Below, in pieces: positions 1 to 5,740 of a stretch of 5,764 nucleotides of DNA. Source of the DNA: an uncultured Christensenella sp. (GTDB taxonomy: Bacteria > Bacillota > Clostridia > Christensenellales > UBA3700); NCBI GenBank assembly GCA_910583735.1, contig CAJTXS010000043.1, positions 1-5,764 of the forward strand, written 5' to 3'. A program made the position numbers and the translations under genes. Positions within the stretch are counted from its first letter, which is position 1. Each line of letters starts with the position of its first letter. A model generated the notes under the pieces. It was given only the letters and a program-made list of their open reading frames with translations, made no database searches and was not told where the DNA came from.

Positions 1-1235
1 TTGACGCCGCTAAGCTGCGTAGCGGAATCAAATACAAACGCGGGAGAATAAACGCCCTTATTCTGCATTATCGACTGCAAGCTATGCGTTGTTCCGTCAT
101 AATCCACGCTAATCTCACTCGGAACCGAATATACCGCAGCATTGTCCGCTGCGCTGAGATTTAAGTGCAACGCAGGACGCAAAGCGTAATTGCTATCCAC
201 CATGTTGTCGTAATAAGCGGTACCCGTCGCGCGCAAGGCATAAGCTGCGCCCGCATGATATGTCAATCCCGAACGCAGCCATGAATATGTAGAATCGGAT
301 TTCTGATTAGCGCTTAACTCCCAAATACCGATTTTTGAAGTACTATATCCCGTTTCCGTCAAGGACGGGAGCCAAATGTAGTCGTCCTTCCACTCCGTAT
401 AACCTGTCTTTAAGGAGTAATTCATATTGGAGTTATACCAGTTGACCGTACCGCTCGGAGTTCCGTATGCCTCGTTGGATAATGTGTAATTTACACCGCC
501 TACGGTACCGCCGTTATTTTGATTTTCCGTCTCTTGATACGCAACTTGCGCCGGCGTGACTATAAAGTCGGTAAGCGAACCTGCTACGGATGACATAGTG
601 AACTTAGCATACTTATGCAAAGGATTTTGCGCTACGCCGGTAAGCGTAGTCGCGCCATTGGTTGCAATATATCCGCTTCCGCCACTATTGAGTCCGACCG
701 CTCTCAAGTAACTGCTACTGTACATGTTGGAAGGATATCTTGCCGTAGGAGTATCCGCATACCAAGTGTTCCACTTAAATGTCTCTTCGCTCTTTGCCTG
801 CCATAGAGTAGCGATTATATTGCCCGACCTATCCTTAGTAACATGCGTCACCGTCCACTTGAAACCGCCGAACTGCACTATTATATCCCGTCCCGAAGGA
901 TGATCGTCGTCTTTATTGTTGTTACGTATATCTGTAGAAGTAATTTGACCGCCGCTTAAAGCCGTATTAATATCGCTTAGCGAAACGGCGTTACTGCCGC
1001 CTATAGCCGAATACAATTGACTAAGCTTAGCACTATCGAAATAACTATCGCCGTTGACGCTGTCTTTGCCCTTCAGTATTTCGTCCACGACAATATTTTC
1101 CGTATTGGCGTCAGACGTATCGGTCATTGCGGCAGCAACGCCCTTGAAATTTACATAATAAAGGCTACAGCAAATCAACGCCGCAACAATAAAAGCCACT
1201 GTCAATACCGCAAATTTGTTCTTGCTTACAACCAT
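1..1235 (-). CDS. Secreted surface protein with DUF6273-like domain, paralogue of the neighbouring gene (partial, 3' end outside window)
   Basis: The frame is open from an ATG at 1235 to the left edge: 411 codons, no stop, so the C-terminus is missing. The start is well fixed, because an in-frame TAA lies eight codons upstream and no other start codon lies between. The Shine-Dalgarno match is weak (GGGT about 8 nt upstream). Residues 1-36 look like a signal peptide: Lys 5 and Lys 7, a hydrophobic stretch about 8-28, then an AAA cleavage-type motif at 34-36. Residues about 115-362 match the DUF6273 pattern: a 'GGFKWTV' strand, 'MYSSSYLRA' at 171-179, 'DDYIWLPSLTETG' at 284-296, 'WLRS' at 319-322 and 'LRPALHLNL' at 352-360. 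A 'VDYDG' Ig-like module begins near 377. The complete gene upstream has the same order of elements with diverged sequence, so the two are old paralogues. The molecular function of DUF6273 is unknown. A surface location is inferred from the signal peptide and architecture. Confidence 0.9.
   Translation of the reverse strand, partial: MVVSKNKFAVLTVAFIVAALICCSLYYVNFKGVAAAMTDTSDANTENIVVDEILKGKDSVNGDSYFDSAKLSQLYSAIGGSNAVSLSDINTALSGGQITSTDIRNNNKDDDHPSGRDIIVQFGGFKWTVTHVTKDRSGNIIATLWQAKSEETFKWNTWYADTPTARYPSNMYSSSYLRAVGLNSGGSGYIATNGATTLTGVAQNPLHKYAKFTMSSVAGSLTDFIVTPAQVAYQETENQNNGGTVGGVNYTLSNEAYGTPSGTVNWYNSNMNYSLKTGYTEWKDDYIWLPSLTETGYSTSKIGIWELSANQKSDSTYSWLRSGLTYHAGAAYALRATGTAYYDNMVDSNYALRPALHLNLSAADNAAVYSVPSEISVDYDGTTHSLQSIMQNKGVYSPAFVFDSATQLSGV
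150..893 (-). other. DUF6273-like domain of the partial paralogue
   Basis: This covers residues about 115-362. The core strand includes Trp 127. It is followed by the 'YSSSYLR' helix-like segment, then 'AYGTPSGTVN' at 256-265, the 'YIWLPSLTETG' motif, W-L-R-S at 319-322 and R-P-A at 353-355. Assignment to DUF6273 rests on the recognisable W-x-R-S ... (V/L)-R-P-A ending and the preceding tryptophan-rich strands; no profile search was run. The domain boundaries are approximate. Confidence 0.6.
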
Positions 1236-1274
1236 TTTTATTACCCGAAAAACGCATTATTTTTCGTCTTTAGC

Positions 1275-1305
1275 AGGTGGACCTATTATTGTAATAGGTC
1301 CACCT
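1275..1305. repeat. Palindrome copy 1, upstream of the partial paralogue
   Basis: This is a perfect inverted repeat: left arm AGGTGGACCTATTA (1275-1288), 3-nt centre TTG, right arm TAATAGGTCCACCT (1292-1305), giving a 14-bp stem. The core GACCTATTA-N3-TAATAGGTC is shared with two other sites in the window. It lies 39 nt from the ATG at 1235 (44 nt from the core). No T-run follows in either direction, so a standard intrinsic terminator is unlikely. An operator for a dimeric regulator, or an RNA hairpin in the leader, fits better. Confidence 0.9.
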
Positions 1306-1318
1306 TAACCGCTGTTAA
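1288..1318 (-). promoter_or_regulatory. Candidate promoter for the partial paralogue, -10 inside palindrome copy 1
   Basis: On the minus strand TTAACA (1318-1313) matches the sigma-70 -35 consensus at five of six positions. TACAAT (1293-1288) matches the -10 consensus at five of six. The 19-bp spacer is longer than the ideal 17. The predicted start near 1281 would give a leader of about 45 nt. The -10 box spans the centre of the palindrome, so a protein bound there would block or modulate transcription. Other minus-strand TATAAT boxes at 1406-1411 and 1377-1382 are alternatives. Confidence 0.35.
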
Positions 1319-1325
1319 AATGGAT

Positions 1326-1373
1326 TTTTTTCGCATAATTAGAAGTATATGTACTACTATAGTGGCGAAAAAA
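1326..1373. repeat. 9-bp inverted repeat with 30-nt loop
   Basis: TTTTTTCGC at 1326-1334 is the exact reverse complement of GCGAAAAAA at 1365-1373. The 30-nt interval contains smaller dyads, AGTA-tatg-TACT and ACTATAGT. It lies between palindrome copies 1 and 2. In an AT-rich gap such a structure could arise by chance, though the GCG/CGC caps make it a little less trivial. No function can be assigned. Confidence 0.5.
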
Positions 1374-1384
1374 GGTATTATATG

Positions 1385-1413
1385 TTGCGAATATGGCTTA
1401 AAAGTATTATAAT
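1385..1413 (+). promoter_or_regulatory. Candidate sigma-70 promoter pointing away from the downstream gene
   Basis: TTGCGA (1385-1390) matches the -35 consensus at four of six positions. It is followed by an exact 17-bp spacer and a perfect TATAAT (1408-1413). This is the best promoter match by spacing and -10 box in the gap. It is on the plus strand, so it would transcribe through palindrome copy 2 and then antisense to the 3' end of the complete gene. It may be an antisense RNA promoter, the misoriented promoter of an invertible segment, or a chance match in AT-rich DNA. Confidence 0.35.
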
Positions 1414-1427
1414 ATAGTAAATATTAA

Positions 1428-1450
1428 GGACCTATTACTATAATAGGTCC
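1428..1450. repeat. Palindrome copy 2, downstream of the complete gene
   Basis: Left arm GGACCTATTA (1428-1437), centre CTA, right arm TAATAGGTCC (1441-1450): a perfect 10-bp stem sharing the core of copies 1 and 3. It lies 105 nt past the stop codon of the complete gene and about 190 nt before the ATG of the partial one. Only two T residues follow it in the minus-strand direction, which does not make a good terminator. Confidence 0.9.
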
Positions 1451-1460
1451 ATTTATATAT

Positions 1461-1504
1461 AAAAATTGCGCTAAGATAATTTATTTATCGAGATTAATTC
1501 GCAA
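1461..1504 (-). terminator. Weak possible terminator after the complete gene
   Basis: In the minus-strand transcript TTGCG (1504-1500) can pair with CGCAA (1470-1466), immediately followed by five T residues (1465-1461). The 29-nt interval holds a small GATAA-ATAAA-TTATC hairpin. The outer stem is only 5 bp and the loop is large, so termination would be inefficient if it occurs at all. It lies about 50 nt past the stop codon, a plausible position. Confidence 0.22.
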
Positions 1505-1516
1505 AGCTCTGTAAGC

Positions 1517-1539
1517 GCTTGAACCCAATCATTTCAAGC
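1517..1539 (-). other. Short hairpin just after the stop of the complete gene
   Basis: On the minus strand GCTTGAA (1539-1533) and TTCAAGC (1523-1517) form a perfect 7-bp stem with a 9-nt loop, starting 16 nt after the stop codon. No U-tract follows, so it is not a classical intrinsic terminator. It could stabilise the 3' end of the mRNA or be incidental. Confidence 0.4.
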
Positions 1540-1555
1540 TACGCTGTCTCGATCC

Positions 1556-4500
1556 TCAATCGCTATCATTATCCCTGCTATCGGTATCGCCCCTGCCATC
1601 AACTGCCTCTTGTCGATTCTTAGAGCCGACCTTCATTATAAGGACGATGACTAATATAATACACAGCACAAGCAACGAGCCGATAGACGCTATCGTAATA
1701 ATATACAACTTCTTACTTACCCATTCTCCGTCGGCGCTCTTAATACCGGCGCTAACGGTAATGCTCTTGCTGAACTCTCCGTATGTAACCGTTATCATGT
1801 TATCGCCCTCTTGCAACGCGTCCTGCGTGTACTCGTAGTCGTATATCTGCTCTTTGCTTCCGTCCGTATATATCGCGTTGACTATCATTCCCACGCTCTC
1901 GAACTTCTCGCCTACGTTGTAATTCTTCTTATAGCTCCCAGTTATCTCTATATCGATTATCTTATATTCGCCGTTTCCTTCGCCGTCCGCTACTATCTTA
2001 TACTTGATTGTCGTTAAACAACTGCTGTCTATATAGTAATTTCCGCTCACCCTCACGCTAAGCGTATACTCGCCTACGTACTTGGAGATTATCGCGTCGC
2101 CGCCGTTGTATATTATCTCCACTCCGCTTAGCTCGTTGCCGTCCCTGTCTCTTACGCTCACGCGGGGATACTGTACCTCGCCGTTGTAGACGAGTTCTCC
2201 CCCGTCCTCGAACGCGCCCGCCTCGCTGCGCCACTCTATAAAGACGACAACGCGTCCCACCTCGGGCACTATGCTGTATACTGTAGTCCCGTTCTCTATC
2301 ATATAATTATATTTATTGACGTCGTCGGGAGCTATCTCGACGGTTATTGTATAACTGCCTATCTCTATACCGCTAACGTCGCCCGAATAAATCAAGTTAA
2401 GCTCGTCGAAAGCGTCTGCAAAAGTTGCCTTCGGTCCCTGCGCCTCGCCCGTATATTCACTATCCAACCACTCCCATGCCGCAAATATCGCGTAGGGCGT
2501 AATGTTCCACTGTATCTGCGCTGTCGCGCCTGAGAGATTGCTCCACTTATAATTCTTGGAGTCGGCAAGCTTAAGGAAAGCGGTATAGCCGCTGCCTACT
2601 CTTACATCTCTTGCGCTCGCGTCGCCCGTAATAGTATCGACTGCTTTTGCGATGTCGGGCGGCAAACAGTCTACGACGTTGCGTTCCTGTCCGTTATACT
2701 CGAGCGTCAAACCCGTAGGCACGTCGAATACGATAGGCAATATCTCATACTTGGCGGTCGAGTTGGCAATCTTGTACGCGTTGTCTTTATTGCCGCTGCC
2801 GTCAACTATAACTATCTCCGCGGTATACAGTCCGACATCTATCGGGTCTACTGCGCCGAGCGCGGTATTGATAATAAACTTAATATTGTCTGCAAGTATT
2901 GTAATGGGCACGCGCTGTCCGTCGTCTTTCAGCTCAAAGAACTTTATAGACGGAGTGATTATCTGTCCCGTGTACACAGCCTTAAGCTCGGTATTGCCGT
3001 CGATTGTCCAAACTGCCTCGAGAGTGATGGGCTTGCTGCCGTAATCCACATAACGCTCTTCCGAAGCAAACTCTCCCGTGCCGTCTGTGCCCTCGAAGGC
3101 AACGTATTTGAAATAGTACGCCCCGCGCTTAAATTCGGAATCAGCAAGCACATTGTACCAGCGGGTACTGTTCTCTCCGCGATAGATCATGCCTACAGAA
3201 GGAATTAAAGAATCCACTTCATATTGCTCGCTTGCGATGTCGTATCTGATATCGGGAGCGCTGCGTCTGGCGGGAATCACGAGCGTGAACTCATCCGACT
3301 TGAATATGCCGTCGCCTGCGGCATACCAAGCTATTAGTACGCCTTTGGTCGACGAAGGCTGCAAGTCGACATAATCGTTATTACCCTGCTGCTCTCCGCC
3401 GCCGTTGAGCTCGTAGTGTATCTTCTCTCCGAGTTGCTCGAGCGTGCGCTCGCCCAAGTAATTGATACTGAGCTTAGGCGCATCGTTGCGCGCAGGTATG
3501 ACCAAAGTCCCTATATTGCTACGAGGAGCAGAACTTGTTGCCGGCACATAATAATATAAGGTATAAGGCGTATCTCCGTATGCCGCTATATAGTTAACTC
3601 CGCCTTCGATATACAGATCGAGTTTAGCGGTAGAAGGCGCGCTGTTAAAGTCTCCTAACGCAGGCTCTCCGCTGTCGGAAAACGCGTACATATATGATGT
3701 ATTAATCGCCGCCTTCTCATTGACGTAATCTATTATGGGCTCATCCGCATCGGCTCGCGCGGGTATGACAAGACTGACAGCATCGCTGTCATCTATATAG
3801 TCGGAATACATCTGCGGCACTTTATATCTGAAGCTATACGTATCGCCTGTAAAAAGAGACGAAGGTATCTTCATGCCGCTAATAGGCACCCAATTGCCGC
3901 TGCCGTCGAGATACTCCAGCCAATCAAGCCTACTCATACCGTTGACAAGGTCGCTTGCCTCTGTCAACTTCTCGTTAATGAAGTCTATGATTAGCGACGG
4001 TTGCGACTGCGTCGCCTTATTAACCGCGTATACATACTGCGAGCTTGCTGCCGTAGGCAATGTATAGTTATTAAGGCGCGAGCTGTCCTGCGCGGTAATA
4101 TCCGCCTTGAGCCTATGCGTTCCGACGGCGTCGAGCTTAGAGCTGTCCGAGCTTCCGTCGTAGCTCATACTTACTATCAAATTATCCGACGCTATATCGT
4201 TGACTATCTTAGGCTTATAATTCTGCAAATTTTCAAGCAAAGTATTGCTCCACATGTAGCTCGAGTCCATGCCCGTCCAATCGAGAGTAAGCACTCGAGG
4301 CTTAATCTTCCATACTATCTCTTGCGGCTGCGTTCCGCTCACGGTACTCCAGCCCCCGCTGCTGTCCTTAATCAGCCACTTGTAGTCGCTTGAGTTAAGA
4401 GTGACTTTAGCGATATATGTATCGGCGTCTACAGCCGCGACCTGCGATGTCATATCGAGCGACATCTCGGCATAAAGCTTATCCGCGAGCATAGTCTGAA

Positions 4501-5698
4501 GGCTCTTTTGCTGACCGTCATACTCGACATCGTCGACGGCAGGGACCTCGTAAGCAATCGCCTGCGAAGCTATCTTGGTCAGATTGAGATGGAACGCGGG
4601 TCTTACGGCGTAATAATTGTTTACGTCGGCGTCGCTGTCTGCGACATAAGCGCTACCCTCATCGGCATATACGCATACCTTACTTGCATCACCCGAAAAT
4701 GCAGAACGATACCAGTAAGCATAATTCTTTGTGTTAGCTCTCTGACTTACGCTCGTCTTCCATATACCGTTACTGTCCGTAGCCTGAAAACCCGTCTCGG
4801 TTACGGAAGGAATCCAAATGTAGTCGTAAGCCCAATCGGTATAAGTATCCTTACCGCGAAAATCGAATCCGGGTTGGCAATTGACAGTACCGCGAGGAGT
4901 ACCGTAGGCGTCGTTAGGCAATGTAGTAGACGAGCCGTAATTGAGATAATTCTCGCTTGACTGATACTTGATCTTGGCGGGCTTAACTATATAGTCGGTG
5001 ATATTGTCATTAGCGCTCGTATCGTTGAATAACGTATACGGATAATCGTATGATGCGTCTCTCACATAAGAGGTGAGCGACGCGCCGCCCGATACGGAAT
5101 GCTTAACCGAGACGGGATTGCCTGACGCGTCCTCGCTCTTGCCGTCCAACAGCAACGCGCGTATGTAACTGCTCGAGTACATTGTACAAGGATAATCGAG
5201 CCTGACATTGCTTGAGCTCCAAGTGCTCCATTGTTGATTATCCGTGCTGTTGGCAAGCCAAAGCGACGCTACCGTATTGCCGTCCGTATCGTCCGATACA
5301 CTTGCGACTATCCAGTCCATACCGCCTAACGTGACGACTATATCTTTACCGCCGTTCAATGTCCTTATATCTCTCGACGATAGAAGTTGACTTCCCTCCA
5401 CATTGCTGCCGCGAGTGGCAAGAGTACTCTCAACGTCCGAAAAAGATGCATTGCTTATACCTGTCAAAGCCTTATATAATGATTTGAAATTATCACCGGA
5501 AAACTTCTTTTCACTGCCGTCGTCAGACAATCCCATGTATAACTCGGATATCTTTACTATGCTTGAATTGCTCTCCGAACTATCAACTATGGCAAAAGCG
5601 TCGTTACCGACGGCATAGTTAAGCACATATACGCCTATAAGCGCTACCGCGCACGCTATAACGATAATGAAAGCTCTTACACGTTTGTACAATAACAT
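1556..5698 (-). CDS. Large membrane-anchored surface protein: DUF6273-like domain, Ig-like modules and LVIPAR repeats
   Basis: This is a complete 1380-residue protein. ATG at 5698 is directly preceded in frame by TAA, so it cannot start further upstream; GGTG lies 5 nt before it as Shine-Dalgarno; the stop is TGA. Visible parts, in order: signal peptide 1-36 (KR, hydrophobic 9-27, A-F-A before a likely cut); spacer 37-116; DUF6273-like domain about 117-374 ('SSSYIRA' 175-181, 'YIWIPSVTETG' 293-303, W-Y-R-S 329-332, V-R-P-A 365-368); YDG Ig-like module about 388-560; four repeats of about 75-90 residues bounded by LVIPAR (561-890); three or four YTG/YNG modules about 890-1236; Big_3-like domain 1243-1318; transmembrane helix 1331-1356; charged 24-residue tail. 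No LPXTG motif or catalytic site is recognisable. The expected topology is a long extracellular stalk on a single C-terminal anchor. An adhesive or ligand-binding role for the N-terminal domain is inference only. Confidence 0.93.
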   Translation of the reverse strand: MLLYKRVRAFIIVIACAVALIGVYVLNYAVGNDAFAIVDSSESNSSIVKISELYMGLSDDGSEKKFSGDNFKSLYKALTGISNASFSDVESTLATRGSNVEGSQLLSSRDIRTLNGGKDIVVTLGGMDWIVASVSDDTDGNTVASLWLANSTDNQQWSTWSSSNVRLDYPCTMYSSSYIRALLLDGKSEDASGNPVSVKHSVSGGASLTSYVRDASYDYPYTLFNDTSANDNITDYIVKPAKIKYQSSENYLNYGSSTTLPNDAYGTPRGTVNCQPGFDFRGKDTYTDWAYDYIWIPSVTETGFQATDSNGIWKTSVSQRANTKNYAYWYRSAFSGDASKVCVYADEGSAYVADSDADVNNYYAVRPAFHLNLTKIASQAIAYEVPAVDDVEYDGQQKSLQTMLADKLYAEMSLDMTSQVAAVDADTYIAKVTLNSSDYKWLIKDSSGGWSTVSGTQPQEIVWKIKPRVLTLDWTGMDSSYMWSNTLLENLQNYKPKIVNDIASDNLIVSMSYDGSSDSSKLDAVGTHRLKADITAQDSSRLNNYTLPTAASSQYVYAVNKATQSQPSLIIDFINEKLTEASDLVNGMSRLDWLEYLDGSGNWVPISGMKIPSSLFTGDTYSFRYKVPQMYSDYIDDSDAVSLVIPARADADEPIIDYVNEKAAINTSYMYAFSDSGEPALGDFNSAPSTAKLDLYIEGGVNYIAAYGDTPYTLYYYVPATSSAPRSNIGTLVIPARNDAPKLSINYLGERTLEQLGEKIHYELNGGGEQQGNNDYVDLQPSSTKGVLIAWYAAGDGIFKSDEFTLVIPARRSAPDIRYDIASEQYEVDSLIPSVGMIYRGENSTRWYNVLADSEFKRGAYYFKYVAFEGTDGTGEFASEERYVDYGSKPITLEAVWTIDGNTELKAVYTGQIITPSIKFFELKDDGQRVPITILADNIKFIINTALGAVDPIDVGLYTAEIVIVDGSGNKDNAYKIANSTAKYEILPIVFDVPTGLTLEYNGQERNVVDCLPPDIAKAVDTITGDASARDVRVGSGYTAFLKLADSKNYKWSNLSGATAQIQWNITPYAIFAAWEWLDSEYTGEAQGPKATFADAFDELNLIYSGDVSGIEIGSYTITVEIAPDDVNKYNYMIENGTTVYSIVPEVGRVVVFIEWRSEAGAFEDGGELVYNGEVQYPRVSVRDRDGNELSGVEIIYNGGDAIISKYVGEYTLSVRVSGNYYIDSSCLTTIKYKIVADGEGNGEYKIIDIEITGSYKKNYNVGEKFESVGMIVNAIYTDGSKEQIYDYEYTQDALQEGDNMITVTYGEFSKSITVSAGIKSADGEWVSKKLYIITIASIGSLLVLCIILVIVLIMKVGSKNRQEAVDGRGDTDSRDNDSD
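1631..1708 (-). other. C-terminal transmembrane anchor of the complete protein
   Basis: Residues 1331-1356 are an uninterrupted run of Leu, Ile and Val with few small residues. They are preceded by KK at 1329-1330 and followed by K, K and R at 1356, 1360 and 1362, then an Asp/Ser-rich end. This fits a stop-transfer helix with an inside-positive flank. The tail of about 24 residues should be cytoplasmic. No sortase motif precedes it. Confidence 0.85.
1745..1972 (-). other. Big_3-like Ig domain next to the membrane
   Basis: Residues 1243-1318 show the pattern of the bacterial Ig-like group 3 family: 'Y-x-V-G-E-K-F-x-x-x-G', then 'A-I-Y-T-D-G-S', then 'G-x-N-x-I-T-V-T-Y-G-E-F-S' and a final beta strand. 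In surface proteins this fold usually acts as a spacer or a weak binding module. Here it is the last extracellular domain before the transmembrane helix. Family assignment is from memory of the motif, not from a search. Confidence 0.7.
1991..3031 (-). repeat. Tandem YTG/YNG Ig-like modules (MBG-like)
   Basis: Residues about 890-1236 contain related modules, each with an aromatic-T/N-G entry and a 'G-x-Y-T-x-x-(V/I)' strand near the end: YTG 909-911 with 'GLYTAEI' 956-962; YNG 1001-1003 with 'NYKW' 1049-1052; YTG 1082-1084 with 'GSYTITV' 1114-1120; YNG 1171-1173 with 'GEYTLSV' 1209-1215. They resemble the MBG-type Ig-like repeats common in Clostridia surface proteins. Divergence at protein level is high, so recent expansion is unlikely. 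Confidence 0.6.
3029..4018 (-). repeat. Four LVIPAR-bounded repeats in the complete protein
   Basis: Residues 561-890 hold four diverged units of about 75-90 residues. Each opens with an acidic/aromatic strand: 'IDFINEK' 571-577, 'IDYVNEK' 656-662, 'INYLGER' 745-751 and 'IRYDIASEQ' 817-825. Three close with LVIPAR (643-648, 732-737, 806-811); the fourth ends differently, near 'ERYVDYGS'. Just before each closing strand is an aromatic strand such as 'YSFRYKVP' or 'YTLYYYVP'. The style matches the 'tyyvRykAt ... tvtIPARpaAP' repeats of Bacillota surface proteins. A spacer/stalk role is likely. Confidence 0.75.
4577..5350 (-). other. DUF6273-like domain of the complete protein
   Basis: This covers residues about 117-374. 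Trp 129 lies in the first core strand ('GGMDWIV'), followed by 'ASLWLA' 144-149, 'MYSSSYIRALL' 173-183, 'AYGTPRGTVN' 264-273, 'YDYIWIPSVTETG' 291-303, W-Y-R-S 329-332 and V-R-P-A 365-368. The paralogue has the same order, and the motifs are near-identical while the stretches between them differ in length and sequence. No catalytic residues are evident, and the family has no known activity to my knowledge. Confidence 0.65.
5591..5698 (-). other. Signal peptide of the complete protein
   Basis: Residues 1-36 have a basic start (Lys 5, Arg 6, Arg 8), a hydrophobic core at about 9-27 and an A-F-A motif at 34-36, fitting cleavage by signal peptidase I after Ala 36. The c-region is rather long, so an uncleaved signal anchor cannot be excluded. 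The paralogue has the same plan with A-A-A at 34-36, which favours real cleavage. Confidence 0.75.
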
Positions 5699-5703
5699 TT
5701 ATG

Positions 5704-5737
5704 CACCAAAAAAATTCTTAATTTCTATTCATTGGTG
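5704..5737 (-). promoter_or_regulatory. Shine-Dalgarno within a leader inverted repeat
   Basis: On the minus strand GGTG (5707-5704), 5 nt before the ATG at 5698, is the only Shine-Dalgarno candidate. It is part of TTGGTG (5709-5704), which is exactly complementary to CACCAA (5737-5732) upstream in the leader. Pairing would give a 6-bp stem with a 22-nt AT-rich loop and would hide the ribosome-binding site. The stem is short, so any effect would be modest. Confidence 0.4.
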
Positions 5738-5740
5738 ATA

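Larger units (their letters stand above)
1236..1555. other. AT-rich intergenic region between the two paralogues
   Basis: This 320-bp gap contains no gene that I can support. From the upstream gene's stop towards the next start it holds: a 7-bp hairpin (1517-1539); a weak terminator-like structure (1461-1504); palindrome copy 2 (1428-1450); a segment with two TATAAT boxes readable on the minus strand (1406-1411 and 1377-1382), neither with a convincing -35; a good promoter match on the plus strand (1385-1413); a long-range 9-bp inverted repeat (1326-1334 with 1365-1373); and palindrome copy 1 (1275-1305). A further 39 nt then lead to the ATG at 1235. A short TTTATATATAAA palindrome sits beside copy 2 at 1452-1463. 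Confidence 0.8.

Noticed and set aside
1..1235. The left gene as a pseudogene or truncated fragment
   Set aside because: The frame is intact over 411 codons with signal peptide and domain motifs in order. It stops only because the window ends.
1017..1412. 131-codon open frame on the plus strand, partly in the gene gap
   Set aside because: It starts opposite the partial paralogue's coding region and its predicted product has no recognisable features. The opposite strand has a signal peptide and clear paralogy, so this is a shadow.
1275..1450. The palindromes as rho-independent terminators
   Set aside because: The stems are strong but no T-run follows directly in either direction, and two of the three sit upstream of start codons rather than just after stops.
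1275..1450. CRISPR array or integron-type attC sites
   Set aside because: Only three copies with very unequal spacing, no spacer pattern, no attC core motifs, and no cas or integrase gene in view.
2652..3044. 130-codon plus-strand frame (and others of 61-130 codons at 615, 1647, 1811, 3189, 3873, 4001 and 5403)
   Set aside because: All are antisense to well-supported coding sequence, with compositions reflecting reverse-complement codon use.
2959..3153. Minus-strand frames of 64 codons inside the complete gene (2959-3153 and 5062-5256)
   Set aside because: These are alternative frames within the 1380-codon gene, which carries clear domain motifs at the same positions.
4508..4960. 150-codon open frame on the plus strand
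   Set aside because: It lies wholly opposite the complete gene's DUF6273-like region. Its translation has no domain-like pattern or ribosome-binding logic, and it is explained by low stop density opposite a long coding frame.
4577..5350. Variable region of a diversity-generating retroelement
   Set aside because: The W-x-R-S ... R-P-A pattern recalls C-type-lectin-like variable proteins. However, no reverse transcriptase, no template repeat and no near-identical second copy are present, and the domain is N-terminal rather than C-terminal.
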